DNA of 30,479 bases from NCBI GenBank assembly GCA_023410575.1, contig JAEYPP010000008.1, positions 1 through 30,479 of the forward strand, in the 5' to 3' direction. How positions within the stretch are numbered: the first letter of the stretch is position 1; every line of letters begins with the position of its first letter. The notes beneath the pieces were generated by a model, which searched no databases, was not told where the DNA came from, and saw only the letters and a program-made list of their open reading frames with translations. Below are positions 1-7,025 of the stretch, one piece after another. Position numbers and translations under genes: made by a program. The DNA comes from Bacillota bacterium. GTDB lineage: Bacteria > Bacillota > Clostridia > Lachnospirales > Lachnospiraceae.

Positions 1-1
1 G

Positions 2-727
2 TGGTATACTTCTCCAGAATATGAAGAAAGAGTGGATAAGATTGAAAATGCTGATGGGGAAGATATTGTGTTATATGCAAAATTTGTAGACAAGCCAGCA
101 GCTCCACAGGTAACGGTAAAAAAGATAAATAATACAACATATGAACTAAAATGGGATAAGAAAAAGGATTATTTTTACCAGACTGAAGTTTGTTATGCTG
201 CATATCATGGTGCTCCTTTCTTTACCATGCAAGAATATAAGAAAAATATTGGTTCTTATAAAGCAAAAGTTTCTGATTTTCTTGAGTGTATGTTTCGAGT
301 GAAGGCTTATAAGTTAGTTGATGGGATAAAGGTTTATAGTAATTATTCGAAAGTAGCATATCATAAAAAACCTGTTTACCCTGCTGTTTATGTGGTATCG
401 TATGAACTGGAAATGAATAGTGTAGGCGGAGTAGATAATTATATTAAGTATATTAATAACTCTGATAAAAAAATTAAATACATTGTTTTTAATGTAACAC
501 CTTATAATGCAGTAGACGATAAGATCAAGTGTGATATAAGAAATACTTCGAATTTGCGATTACAAGACGTTGGTCCGTTAGACAAAGATTGTATTGGCGG
601 GGGCTGTTGGGAGGCGGCGTGGTATAACACGACTACTAATTACTCTATTATAACAAAAGCGGAGATTGAATATATGGATGGAACAAAAAAGACAATAAAT
701 GTGAACAGAATAAGTGAATGGTATTAA
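2..727 (+). CDS. Surface protein C-terminal part, InlB-type repeat plus Fn3-like domain (5' truncated by window)
   Basis: The reading frame is open from base 2, so the gene begins outside the window; the GTG at 32 lies inside the frame and has no ribosome binding site. The first residues (WYTSP..., then ...DIVLYAKF) match the end of an InlB B-repeat (Listeria-Bacteroides repeat), common in secreted adhesins of Clostridia. A PAAPQVTV linker opens a beta-rich segment of about 90 residues resembling a fibronectin type III fold (TYELKWDK), followed by a C-terminal part of about 110 residues with Asn/Tyr-rich strands that I do not recognise. No membrane anchor or LPXTG motif is seen at the C-terminus. 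An extracellular or wall-associated role is inferred from the repeat. Confidence 0.7.
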   Translation, partial: WYTSPEYEERVDKIENADGEDIVLYAKFVDKPAAPQVTVKKINNTTYELKWDKKKDYFYQTEVCYAAYHGAPFFTMQEYKKNIGSYKAKVSDFLECMFRVKAYKLVDGIKVYSNYSKVAYHKKPVYPAVYVVSYELEMNSVGGVDNYIKYINNSDKKIKYIVFNVTPYNAVDDKIKCDIRNTSNLRLQDVGPLDKDCIGGGCWEAAWYNTTTNYSIITKAEIEYMDGTKKTINVNRISEWY

Positions 728-751
728 TTAAGAACTTTCACTTTAAACGAT

Positions 752-793
752 AAAAGAGCCCTGCATTCTGTAAAGATGCGGGACTCTTTTTGT
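752..793 (+). terminator. Rho-independent terminator after the surface protein gene
   Basis: AAAGAGCCCTGCAT pairs with ATGCGGGACTCTTT with a few wobble or mismatched positions, and a T run follows. It lies 25 bases after the stop codon of the upstream plus-strand gene. Confidence 0.85.
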
Positions 794-851
794 TGTTATT
801 CGAAATTAGTCATAGGAGTTTTTTTCTTGAAACTAAAACTAATTGGGGACA

Positions 852-895
852 CACCGGCATAGCCGGTGGTTTTATTGTACCTAGATACAATAAAA
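852..895. other. Two consecutive perfect hairpins
   Basis: CACCGGC-ATA-GCCGGTG (852-868) is followed at once by TTTTATTGTA-(6)-TACAATAAAA (870-895). Together with the hairpin at 893-941 they form a compact structured block between two convergent genes. The first resembles a terminator on the plus strand (GTTTTATT follows). No coding signal is convincing here. Confidence 0.5.
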
Positions 896-941
896 AAGAA
901 CCAATCATACACAAATTAAATTGTTATGATCGGTTCTTTTT
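893..941 (-). terminator. Bidirectional-looking terminator between convergent genes
   Basis: AAAAAGAACC-A-ATCATA pairs with TATGAT-C-GGTTCTTTTT. A-rich and T-rich flanks on the two sides allow it to end transcription from either strand. It lies 42 bases beyond the stop of the leftward CotH gene and probably ends that operon. Confidence 0.7.
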
Positions 942-982
942 CAAGCTAGCAAGAGCAAGACCATATTTCCTAACAATGGTTA

Positions 983-3325
983 TTATCGCTTTCGAGGTTT
1001 TCTTTTATACACTTTAGCAAAAATTAATGCAACAATAAGAACTGCAAAGCAAATACCATAGATGATTATGGTTTGCGTTGGAGCAACACTGTTACTGTTC
1101 GGATTCATACTGGGCATATTACTCCAATCGAAATTGTTATTCATTGGGCCACCAAATTTATTACTTTGAGTTGTGTTATTACCAGATTGTCCATCTGATC
1201 CATTGCTTTGAGTTGTGTTATTACCAGATTGTCCACCTGATTCAATGCTTTGAGTTGTGTTATTACCAGATTGTCCATCTGATTCAATGCTTTGAGTTGT
1301 ATCGTTACTGGATTGTTCATCACTTGTTATATTACCATTGGACTGGGATTGATCGAATCCCTCTGGTATTTGACCACCTACTTGAGGTGAAGTCACTCCC
1401 TCTGGCATTTCACCATCGAATTGAGGTGGTGTCATTCCCTCTGGCATTTCACCACCGAATTGAGGTGGTGTCATTCCCTCTGGCATTTCACCACCGAACT
1501 GAGGTGGAGTCATTCCCTCTGGCATTTGTCCGGTAAATTGTTGTGATTCTCCGGCATTTCCCGTATCCTCACTAGAAGTTGTAATATTAAGCACAGTTGA
1601 GGTTTCTTCTTGTGTCGCATTACCTCTGTCACCACGTTTAAAAGAATTGCCTTTACCACCGCCCATACTCATACTACCCATTAAGCTGACATCCAAATTG
1701 GATGCAGTAATCAATGCATCCGAATTTTTTTGCTCACTTTCGGTTGACGGAATCGTTCCATTTAATTGTCCGAGGATGGATTGTCCACGAAGTTTTACAA
1801 TTTCATATAAGGTATCTACTGCTTTGATATATTCTTCATAGGTGTAGAATGCATTTGGGTCAGTTTCTACTAAAGCATCAATTTGGTTACGGGTTCTTGT
1901 ATAGAAATCTTCAAACCCATCTCCCAACAAGTACTCATCCACAAGCTGTTGTAAGTAATCGTGATACTTTGCCTTGTATTCTTCGTTTTCCATGAGCGTA
2001 TCAAAGAAATCTGTAGATGCAAAGGCACTATCAATTGCATCATTTACAATACTTGTCGCACCATCTGAACTACCTGATCGGCCCATACCACCCATTCCGC
2101 CTAGTGCAAGATTATAATCCCATGGTAGTAAATTCAGCATTCCATTGTATTCATAAAGATAATAGTTATGTGCCATAGAACCAGATAAACTATCCTCATT
2201 TACAGAAAACACATGAACTGCCATGTACTTGAGTAAATTATCGATATCCATGTATTCTTCCAGTTTTGTTCCTTGTGAAATGTTCTTTAAAGCTTCGACC
2301 ACTCGTTGATGATCTTTCTTGGAAGTCTTCGTAATTTCACTCTCCCAAATCGTTGAATAGCTATCTAAACCATCATCCGAATAATTAAGGTTTGCACCAT
2401 TTCCACCCATGCCACCATTACCGAAAAATGATAATTTACTATTGTTAGACTTTTCATTCATGTTAGGCATATCACCCATATTAGGCATCTGACTCATATC
2501 CGGTATATCACCCATGTTTGGCATCTGACTCATATCCGGCATGTCACCCATGTTGGGCATCTGACTTGCATTCGATATCTCATCAATATTCGTTTTCTCA
2601 TCTGCATTAGCTGATTCGCCTGTATTCGGCATGCCAGGAAATTGAGGAATGTTACTGTTCATCGGACCTTTATTACTACCGCCACCAAATTCCATAGAAT
2701 CTGGCTTGTAAAGTTCTCCATCTGCTGTACCATAATTGCGTAGAAGGAAACTGTCCTCGACAGCCTCTAGTGCAAGATATACGCCCCAATACTCGTCGTT
2801 GACTGAGATTTTAGCATAGTTATACAGAGCAGCATCAACATCTAGATATTGAAACATATCGTAAATTAATGCCTCTTTCATATTCGTAGCATCGGCATAG
2901 TTATTGTTCAAAATGAGCTTATCCAAGCCATAACATGTCTGTCCATCTACAAACTGGTCAAACTCTAGTTTAAAGCTGTAGCGATCGGTATCGGGATCAC
3001 TAGCGATGCTGCTTAAGCTTGTATTTCCTTTTGGACGAATGCCAACACGATAGTACATGTTACCATTTATTTCAACATCACATTGATAGTATTGTTCAGA
3101 AGTTGCATTAGCGAGCATATCTGTCCATTGGGTATCGTCCATAATAATATTGATGCTTAATGGTTCGCTTGTGTCAAATAGTTTGGATTCATACTCCATC
3201 GTAACACTAGTCCCACCGAGAGCAGACACTAACTGATCGGTAAATACCATTGCGCACAAGCACGCACAGACAGCCATCGCTATGATTACAGCAACTATTT
3301 TTGATATATGTTTATGTGCAATCAT
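983..3325 (-). CDS. CotH-family kinase-like surface protein with low-complexity repeats
   Basis: A 780-residue protein starting at the ATG preceded by AAGGAGAATAGC; an upstream in-frame extension of 12 codons has no such site. An N-terminal membrane segment (about residues 9-32) is followed by a CotH domain: SINIIMDDTQW, the lysine-bearing RPKGN, KLILNNNY, WGVYLALE, then SVNEDSLSG and LPWDYNLALGG, which match the kinase Asn/Asp and metal-binding regions. Bacterial CotH proteins phosphorylate Ser residues of partner proteins; the substrate here is unknown. Three low-complexity repeat blocks interrupt or follow the domain, and a final membrane helix ends in KVYKRKPRKR, so the protein should be anchored at both ends. 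It is third in an operon with VTC and DUF4956 genes, 16 bases after the latter, a conserved trio in Firmicutes. Confidence 0.9.
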   Translation of the reverse strand: MIAHKHISKIVAVIIAMAVCACLCAMVFTDQLVSALGGTSVTMEYESKLFDTSEPLSINIIMDDTQWTDMLANATSEQYYQCDVEINGNMYYRVGIRPKGNTSLSSIASDPDTDRYSFKLEFDQFVDGQTCYGLDKLILNNNYADATNMKEALIYDMFQYLDVDAALYNYAKISVNDEYWGVYLALEAVEDSFLLRNYGTADGELYKPDSMEFGGGSNKGPMNSNIPQFPGMPNTGESANADEKTNIDEISNASQMPNMGDMPDMSQMPNMGDIPDMSQMPNMGDMPNMNEKSNNSKLSFFGNGGMGGNGANLNYSDDGLDSYSTIWESEITKTSKKDHQRVVEALKNISQGTKLEEYMDIDNLLKYMAVHVFSVNEDSLSGSMAHNYYLYEYNGMLNLLPWDYNLALGGMGGMGRSGSSDGATSIVNDAIDSAFASTDFFDTLMENEEYKAKYHDYLQQLVDEYLLGDGFEDFYTRTRNQIDALVETDPNAFYTYEEYIKAVDTLYEIVKLRGQSILGQLNGTIPSTESEQKNSDALITASNLDVSLMGSMSMGGGKGNSFKRGDRGNATQEETSTVLNITTSSEDTGNAGESQQFTGQMPEGMTPPQFGGEMPEGMTPPQFGGEMPEGMTPPQFDGEMPEGVTSPQVGGQIPEGFDQSQSNGNITSDEQSSNDTTQSIESDGQSGNNTTQSIESGGQSGNNTTQSNGSDGQSGNNTTQSNKFGGPMNNNFDWSNMPSMNPNSNSVAPTQTIIIYGICFAVLIVALIFAKVYKRKPRKR
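1160..1330 (-). repeat. 42-bp in-gene tandem repeat (Ser/Gly/Asn/Thr-rich)
   Basis: About four copies of a 14-residue unit of the type SIESDGQSGNNTTQ, coded by near-identical 42-bp units, in the stalk before the C-terminal membrane helix of the CotH protein. Such near-identical DNA units expand and contract easily. A flexible wall-spanning stalk is the likely role. Confidence 0.85.
1361..1530 (-). repeat. 39-bp in-gene tandem repeat (MPEGMTPPQFGGE units)
   Basis: Five copies of a 13-residue Pro/Met/Gly unit (MPEGMTPPQFGGE and variants such as MPEGVTSPQVGGQ). The DNA copies are nearly identical in the middle and more diverged at the promoter-distal (lower-coordinate) end, as expected for an array growing by slippage or unequal crossing over. 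Confidence 0.88.
2461..2570 (-). repeat. 36-bp in-gene Met-rich repeat inside the CotH domain
   Basis: About three copies of MSQMPNMGDMPD-type units, inserted between the LYKPDSMEFGGG segment and the conserved SVNEDSLSG part of the kinase domain. The unit places methionines every 3-4 residues. Confidence 0.85.
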
Positions 3326-3341
3326 GCTATTCTCCTTTAAG

Positions 3342-4013
3342 TTACGACATATATTCGCCATTATAGCTAACTAAAGTAGCATTAGTAATTCCAGAAATAT
3401 CGTGAATTCTATTTACAAATGATGTAGTTGCATCTTTTGTGCGAAGCTCAGCAGTCAACTCTATCCCAGAAGCATTGATTGTCTTTGACTTTACGATATA
3501 GTGCTCTACGCTCTTATCAAGAATACTAAATACTGCTTCTTCTGCTTTTTCGTTCTCACAATTTAGTACAAGAATATAGGGATGATTACGGATTTTGCGG
3601 TTTGCAAACAAAAGCAAAATAATACCAATAATAACTGAGCCGATAATTGCAAGAGGTATCATGCCTGCTCCTACGACGATACCCGCAGCTAATGCCCAAA
3701 ACAAGAATACAATTTCTACAGGTTCTTTAATTGCAGTACGGAAACGAACGATCGATAAAGCACCTACCATACCAAGAGAAAGTACAACGTTTGAAGTTAC
3801 TGCCATAATGACAAGTGTTGTTACAAGCGAAAGACCAACAAGGGTTAATGCAAAACTGCTAGAGTACATAACACCTGTTAATGTCTTCTTATATACTATA
3901 AATATAAAAAGGCCTATTGCTAACGCAACTACTAACCCAAGCAATGTGTCCAAGATAGAAAACTGTGTTACACTATCCAAAAAGCTTGATTTAAAAATGT
4001 CGTTAAAATTCAT
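3342..4013 (-). CDS. DUF4956 family membrane protein
   Basis: A 223-residue protein starting at the ATG preceded by GGAGGAAATCATT (MNFNDIFKSSF...). Four hydrophobic segments occupy roughly residues 20-145, with the family-typical LSLGMVGALSIVRFRTAIKEP stretch between them, and a soluble C-terminal domain of about 70 residues (VLNCENEKAEEAVFSILDK...) resembling a small ferredoxin-like fold. DUF4956 proteins occur next to VTC-domain polymerases and CotH proteins; their biochemical role is not established. It lies between those two genes here, with 23 bases to the VTC stop and 16 to the CotH start, so it is translated from one message with both. Confidence 0.9.
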   Translation of the reverse strand: MNFNDIFKSSFLDSVTQFSILDTLLGLVVALAIGLFIFIVYKKTLTGVMYSSSFALTLVGLSLVTTLVIMAVTSNVVLSLGMVGALSIVRFRTAIKEPVEIVFLFWALAAGIVVGAGMIPLAIIGSVIIGIILLLFANRKIRNHPYILVLNCENEKAEEAVFSILDKSVEHYIVKSKTINASGIELTAELRTKDATTSFVNRIHDISGITNATLVSYNGEYMS

Positions 4014-4036
4014 AATGATTTCCTCCAATGTTTTTA

Positions 4037-4729
4037 TTAGCCGAACCGACGGCAAACACTATATTTTGAAAATGCCTGTTGTCGGATTCCTTCTGTTTGT
4101 ATAAGATCAGCAATGATTTCCGGTAAAAAAGCATCGTATTTTACCTCGAGAATGATATCACCTAGTTGGTAAGTAGCACTGATATCTTGTACCGTGGGCT
4201 CTAGAAACTCCCTGTGATATCCACTTGTTCGAATCTCAGAGTCAAATGTGACACGGACATTGCCTGCTTCATAGATGTACGGTTCTCGGATATAAGAAAC
4301 TAAAACCTTTGGGCGAAGCTGCTGACTTTTCATTTTACAGTACAACTCTCTCACCAATTCGGATGGATGTGCCATCATCCATTCTGTCTTGCCTTCTAGA
4401 ATTGCTCTGCACTCATGCTCTGTAATCGTAGCATCAATTTTCATACAAAGGTTGTTATTCTTAATCTTCTTTTCCAATGTGATATAGGAAAAATCATCAT
4501 TGTAATAACGAATGCGATACTTTTCCCGTTTTTGCACTCCATTTACTTTTTCGCGCAGAGCTTTATCATCTGCATTATCAAAATAAATACTACGTACCCG
4601 ATAACGTCCATCAATCCCAGTGTGAGAATCTACTTTCATGACGGAACGTAATCTTTGACGAATAGCGAGATAATCCGACATACTAATCTGATATTTAAGC
4701 TCGTGCCGATAAGTGCCTTGTTGTTGCAT
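4037..4729 (-). CDS. VTC-domain protein (polyphosphate polymerase-like)
   Basis: A 230-residue cytoplasmic protein with a single VTC domain (CYTH/triphosphate tunnel fold). Visible marks are RHELKYQI near the N-terminus, YRVRSIYFD, REKYRIRYY, YITLEKKIKNNNLCMK and, near the end, GDIILEVKYDAFLPE: alternating charged strands lining the tunnel. In the yeast VTC complex this domain makes polyphosphate from ATP; bacterial stand-alone forms are annotated as polyphosphate polymerase domain proteins, mostly without direct proof. The start follows AAAGGAG at about 10 bases. It is the first gene of the leftward VTC-DUF4956-CotH operon and diverges from the two-component pair. Confidence 0.9.
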   Translation of the reverse strand: MQQQGTYRHELKYQISMSDYLAIRQRLRSVMKVDSHTGIDGRYRVRSIYFDNADDKALREKVNGVQKREKYRIRYYNDDFSYITLEKKIKNNNLCMKIDATITEHECRAILEGKTEWMMAHPSELVRELYCKMKSQQLRPKVLVSYIREPYIYEAGNVRVTFDSEIRTSGYHREFLEPTVQDISATYQLGDIILEVKYDAFLPEIIADLIQTEGIRQQAFSKYSVCRRFG

Positions 4730-4798
4730 GGCGATTATGCTCCTTTCGTATTTGATAATTTAATCTTATCGATTCTTCCTAAAATGTACTTGAAAAAG

Positions 4799-4836
4799 TT
4801 GGTGAACTGTTTGTGAATTCTTTTTTTGAGAATTCA
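4799..4836. promoter_or_regulatory. Candidate OmpR-type operator: 11-bp-spaced direct repeats and an inverted repeat
   Basis: GGTGAACTGTTTGTGAATTC contains GTGAAxT twice with 11-bp spacing, the phasing used by OmpR/PhoB-type regulators (read as TTCAC-N6-TTCAC on the minus strand). It continues into TGAATTC-N9-GAATTCA. It sits in the 260-bp divergent region between the VTC operon and the response regulator gene, closer to the VTC side. Binding by the adjacent regulator is inferred. Confidence 0.35.
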
Positions 4837-4989
4837 TTTCTCTTCAGCAATCATTCATCAATTCTTTCAGTGTGTCTTCTTTTTTTGGACACATTTATGT
4901 GTTATGATTGGAATTATCTGAGATACATTTGTTTTTCAAGATGATTTCAACTTGGACCTATATAATAATGATAAAGGAGGAGGGAACAT

Positions 4990-5661
4990 ATGCGAATTCT
5001 AATTGCTGAAGATGAGATTTCCATTACCAGAGCTTTAAAGGTTATGCTAGAAAAAAATAAATATGCCGTTGACATTGTTCATAATGGCAACGACGCACTT
5101 GAATATATCAACCGCTTTTCCTACGACACCCTTGTACTCGATATTATGATGCCAGACAAAGATGGTTTATCAGTTTTAAAGGAAGCTCGAAAAAATGGTG
5201 TTACAACTCCTACGTTATTCTTGACAGCCAAAGGAGAAATTGAAGATCGTGTCGCTGGATTAGATGCAGGAGCAGACGATTATTTACCCAAGCCATTTGC
5301 TGCGGCAGAATTTCTAGCTCGTGTCAGAGCTTTAACTCGCCGAAGCGAATCTTATACTCCATCCATTATTTCTTTAGGAAATACGAATTTAGATTGCAAT
5401 CAATATATGCTTTCTGTTACGAAACAGAATATTCGACTAAATAATAAAGAATATCAACTTATGGAATTATTCATGCGTCATCCAAATCAAGTATTTTCCT
5501 CGGAACACCTGATGGAGAAAATCTGGGGGCTTGATTGTGAAGCTGAAATCGATGTTGTTTGGACTTATATTGGCTTTCTTCGAAAGAAACTCAAACAACT
5601 CAAAGCAAACATAGAAATCAAGACGATGCGTGGCGCTGGATATTCATTGGAGGAATCATAA
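4990..5661 (+). CDS. OmpR/PhoB-family response regulator
   Basis: A 223-residue two-domain regulator. The receiver holds the acidic pair E7/D8, phospho-acceptor D51 (LVLDIMMPDKDG), T79 and K101 (LPKPF). The C-terminal winged helix ends with the usual MRGAGYSLEE. AAAGGAGGAGGGAACAT precedes the ATG, and a TATAAT hexamer lies at 4961-4966 without a clear -35 partner. The stop overlaps the ATG of the kinase gene by one base (TAATG), so the pair is translationally coupled. Divergence from the VTC-DUF4956-CotH operon, with candidate operator repeats between, suggests control of that operon. Confidence 0.93.
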   Translation: MRILIAEDEISITRALKVMLEKNKYAVDIVHNGNDALEYINRFSYDTLVLDIMMPDKDGLSVLKEARKNGVTTPTLFLTAKGEIEDRVAGLDAGADDYLPKPFAAAEFLARVRALTRRSESYTPSIISLGNTNLDCNQYMLSVTKQNIRLNNKEYQLMELFMRHPNQVFSSEHLMEKIWGLDCEAEIDVVWTYIGFLRKKLKQLKANIEIKTMRGAGYSLEES

Positions 5662-6884
5662 TGTTAAAAAAATTACGTCGACGATTTATTGCTGCAGCTA
5701 TGGCAGCATTTACATCAGTTGTACTCGTATTGCTATGTATAGTTAACCTATGGAACTATGGTAACGTAACACGCCAACAAGATGACACTCTCGATATGCT
5801 TTCGCGTTTTGAAAAAGAGGGCAAGCCCCCAATCTCTGCACCTGAAGCTAATACCCCAGGTCCATTGAAACATTTTTCACCCGAGGTGCGGTATATGATG
5901 CGATTCTTTGTTGTTTATTGTAATGCCAACGGTGAAATTATAAGAATCAATCAAGATAATATTGCATCTATCTCAAAGGAAGAAGCAATTAACTTTGTTC
6001 ACCATGTACAAGAAGGAAATCACACAAGCGGTTATTACGAGAAATATCGCTATCTTGTATCAGAAACGAACCAAGGGACAGCGTTTTTTTTCCTTAACTC
6101 GGAGCGCGAACTTCAAGCTACGAAATCACTACTTTTCGTAACAGCATTAGTAGCAACCAGTTGTTTACTCGCTGTATTTATTCTGGTATATGCATTTTCA
6201 CGTCGTGCAATTGCACCTTTTGTCCGCAATATTGAGATGCAAAAACAGTTTATTACGGATGCTGGACACGAATTGAAAACACCGCTGACTGCAATATCCA
6301 CAAGTGCGGATGTGCTTTCGATGGAACTTGAGAATAACGAATGGGTACAAAACATTCAGTCTCAATCTACACGCATGTCGAGATTGATTGCAGACCTTGT
6401 GACTTTATCTCGTTTGGATGAAGAACGTCCATTACTAGAAATGAAAGAGTTTTCTTTGAGTGAGGCAATCTGGGAAATATCAGAACCATTTTCAACTTTA
6501 GCCGAAGCGACTGGAAAAGAGTATATCCAAAAGATTGAGGACGATATTAATTTTATCGGAGATCGGAATGCAATTCAACAAATGGTATCCATCCTACTCG
6601 ATAATGCAAATAAATATTCTAACACAAATGGGAAAATACGATTGGAGGTATGCAAAAAACGACGTAAAATTGAGATTTCTGTTTACAATACATGTAACAT
6701 AAGTAAATCAGAAAATATCGACCGATTGTTTGATCGCTTTTATCGATCTGAAACATCCCGAAGTGACAGGAATAGCTATGGAATCGGCCTATCGATTGCT
6801 AAATCTATTGCTGAAAACCATAATGGCACCATTCGAGCAGAATGTGTAGATAATTTCGCAATATGGTTCATTGTAACACTATAG
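5661..6884 (+). CDS. Membrane sensor histidine kinase
   Basis: A 407-residue kinase starting at the ATG that overlaps the regulator's stop; GGAGGAATC lies just before it. Two membrane helices (about residues 9-31 and 157-179) flank an extracytoplasmic sensor of about 125 residues with a Pro-rich start (EGKPPISAPEANTPGP). The DHp motif DAGHELKTPLTAI places the phosphorylated His at 203. The N box (LLDNANKYS) and G2 box (SYGIGLSIAKSIA) are clear, with DRFYR (F box) between; the usual DNGxGI G1 box is not evident, replaced by a short VYNTCNI stretch, which is common in this HK subgroup. It partners the upstream regulator; the ligand is unknown. Confidence 0.92.
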   Translation: MLKKLRRRFIAAAMAAFTSVVLVLLCIVNLWNYGNVTRQQDDTLDMLSRFEKEGKPPISAPEANTPGPLKHFSPEVRYMMRFFVVYCNANGEIIRINQDNIASISKEEAINFVHHVQEGNHTSGYYEKYRYLVSETNQGTAFFFLNSERELQATKSLLFVTALVATSCLLAVFILVYAFSRRAIAPFVRNIEMQKQFITDAGHELKTPLTAISTSADVLSMELENNEWVQNIQSQSTRMSRLIADLVTLSRLDEERPLLEMKEFSLSEAIWEISEPFSTLAEATGKEYIQKIEDDINFIGDRNAIQQMVSILLDNANKYSNTNGKIRLEVCKKRRKIEISVYNTCNISKSENIDRLFDRFYRSETSRSDRNSYGIGLSIAKSIAENHNGTIRAECVDNFAIWFIVTL

Positions 6885-6895
6885 TATTCGTGGTC

Positions 6896-6943
6896 ACCAT
6901 GAACCAGAGAAAATCGCAAAATCTCATTTCTCTGGTTCATGGT
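6896..6943 (+). terminator. Long perfect hairpin after the kinase gene
   Basis: A 17-bp perfect stem (ACCATGAACCAGAGAAA and its complement) with a 14-base loop begins 11 bases after the kinase stop. Only a weak T stretch (CCTTTAAC) follows, so it may act as a weak terminator or 3' stabiliser. Confidence 0.6.
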
Positions 6944-6960
6944 CCTTTAACATAAATTTT

Positions 6961-7010
6961 CTATTCAATTCTAATATATCTATCTGAATCAATCCTTTAT
7001 CACTAGTGAC
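6961..7010 (-). pseudogene. Remnant of the 3' end of a hydrolase gene paralogous to the one at 13957-16137
   Basis: These ~50 bases align with the last codons of the alpha/beta hydrolase gene at 13957-14010, including a 23-base identical core (6982-7004 versus 13979-14001) and the same TAG stop. Translated, the remnant keeps SDKGLIQ(I)D, against SDKGLIQMD in the intact gene; a one-base deletion near 6976 shifts the frame before the shared stop. Homology ends abruptly at the ABC permease stop on one side and near the kinase hairpin on the other. I infer a lost paralogue or an old recombination scar. Confidence 0.7.
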
Positions 7011-7025
7011 GAAACAGGTATCAAT

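Noticed and set aside
790..1017. 75-codon plus-strand frame across the hairpin cluster
   Set aside because: It runs through three stem-loops and into the CotH gene's stop region, has no ribosome binding site and no family likeness.
1160..1530. CRISPR-like array
   Set aside because: The repeats are contiguous coding units in frame with the CotH protein, without spacers; no cas genes are present.
1078..1536. 152-codon antisense frame in the CotH gene
   Set aside because: It is the repeat array of the CotH gene read on the wrong strand; the repetitive Cys/Tyr/His peptide is an artefact of the tandem DNA.
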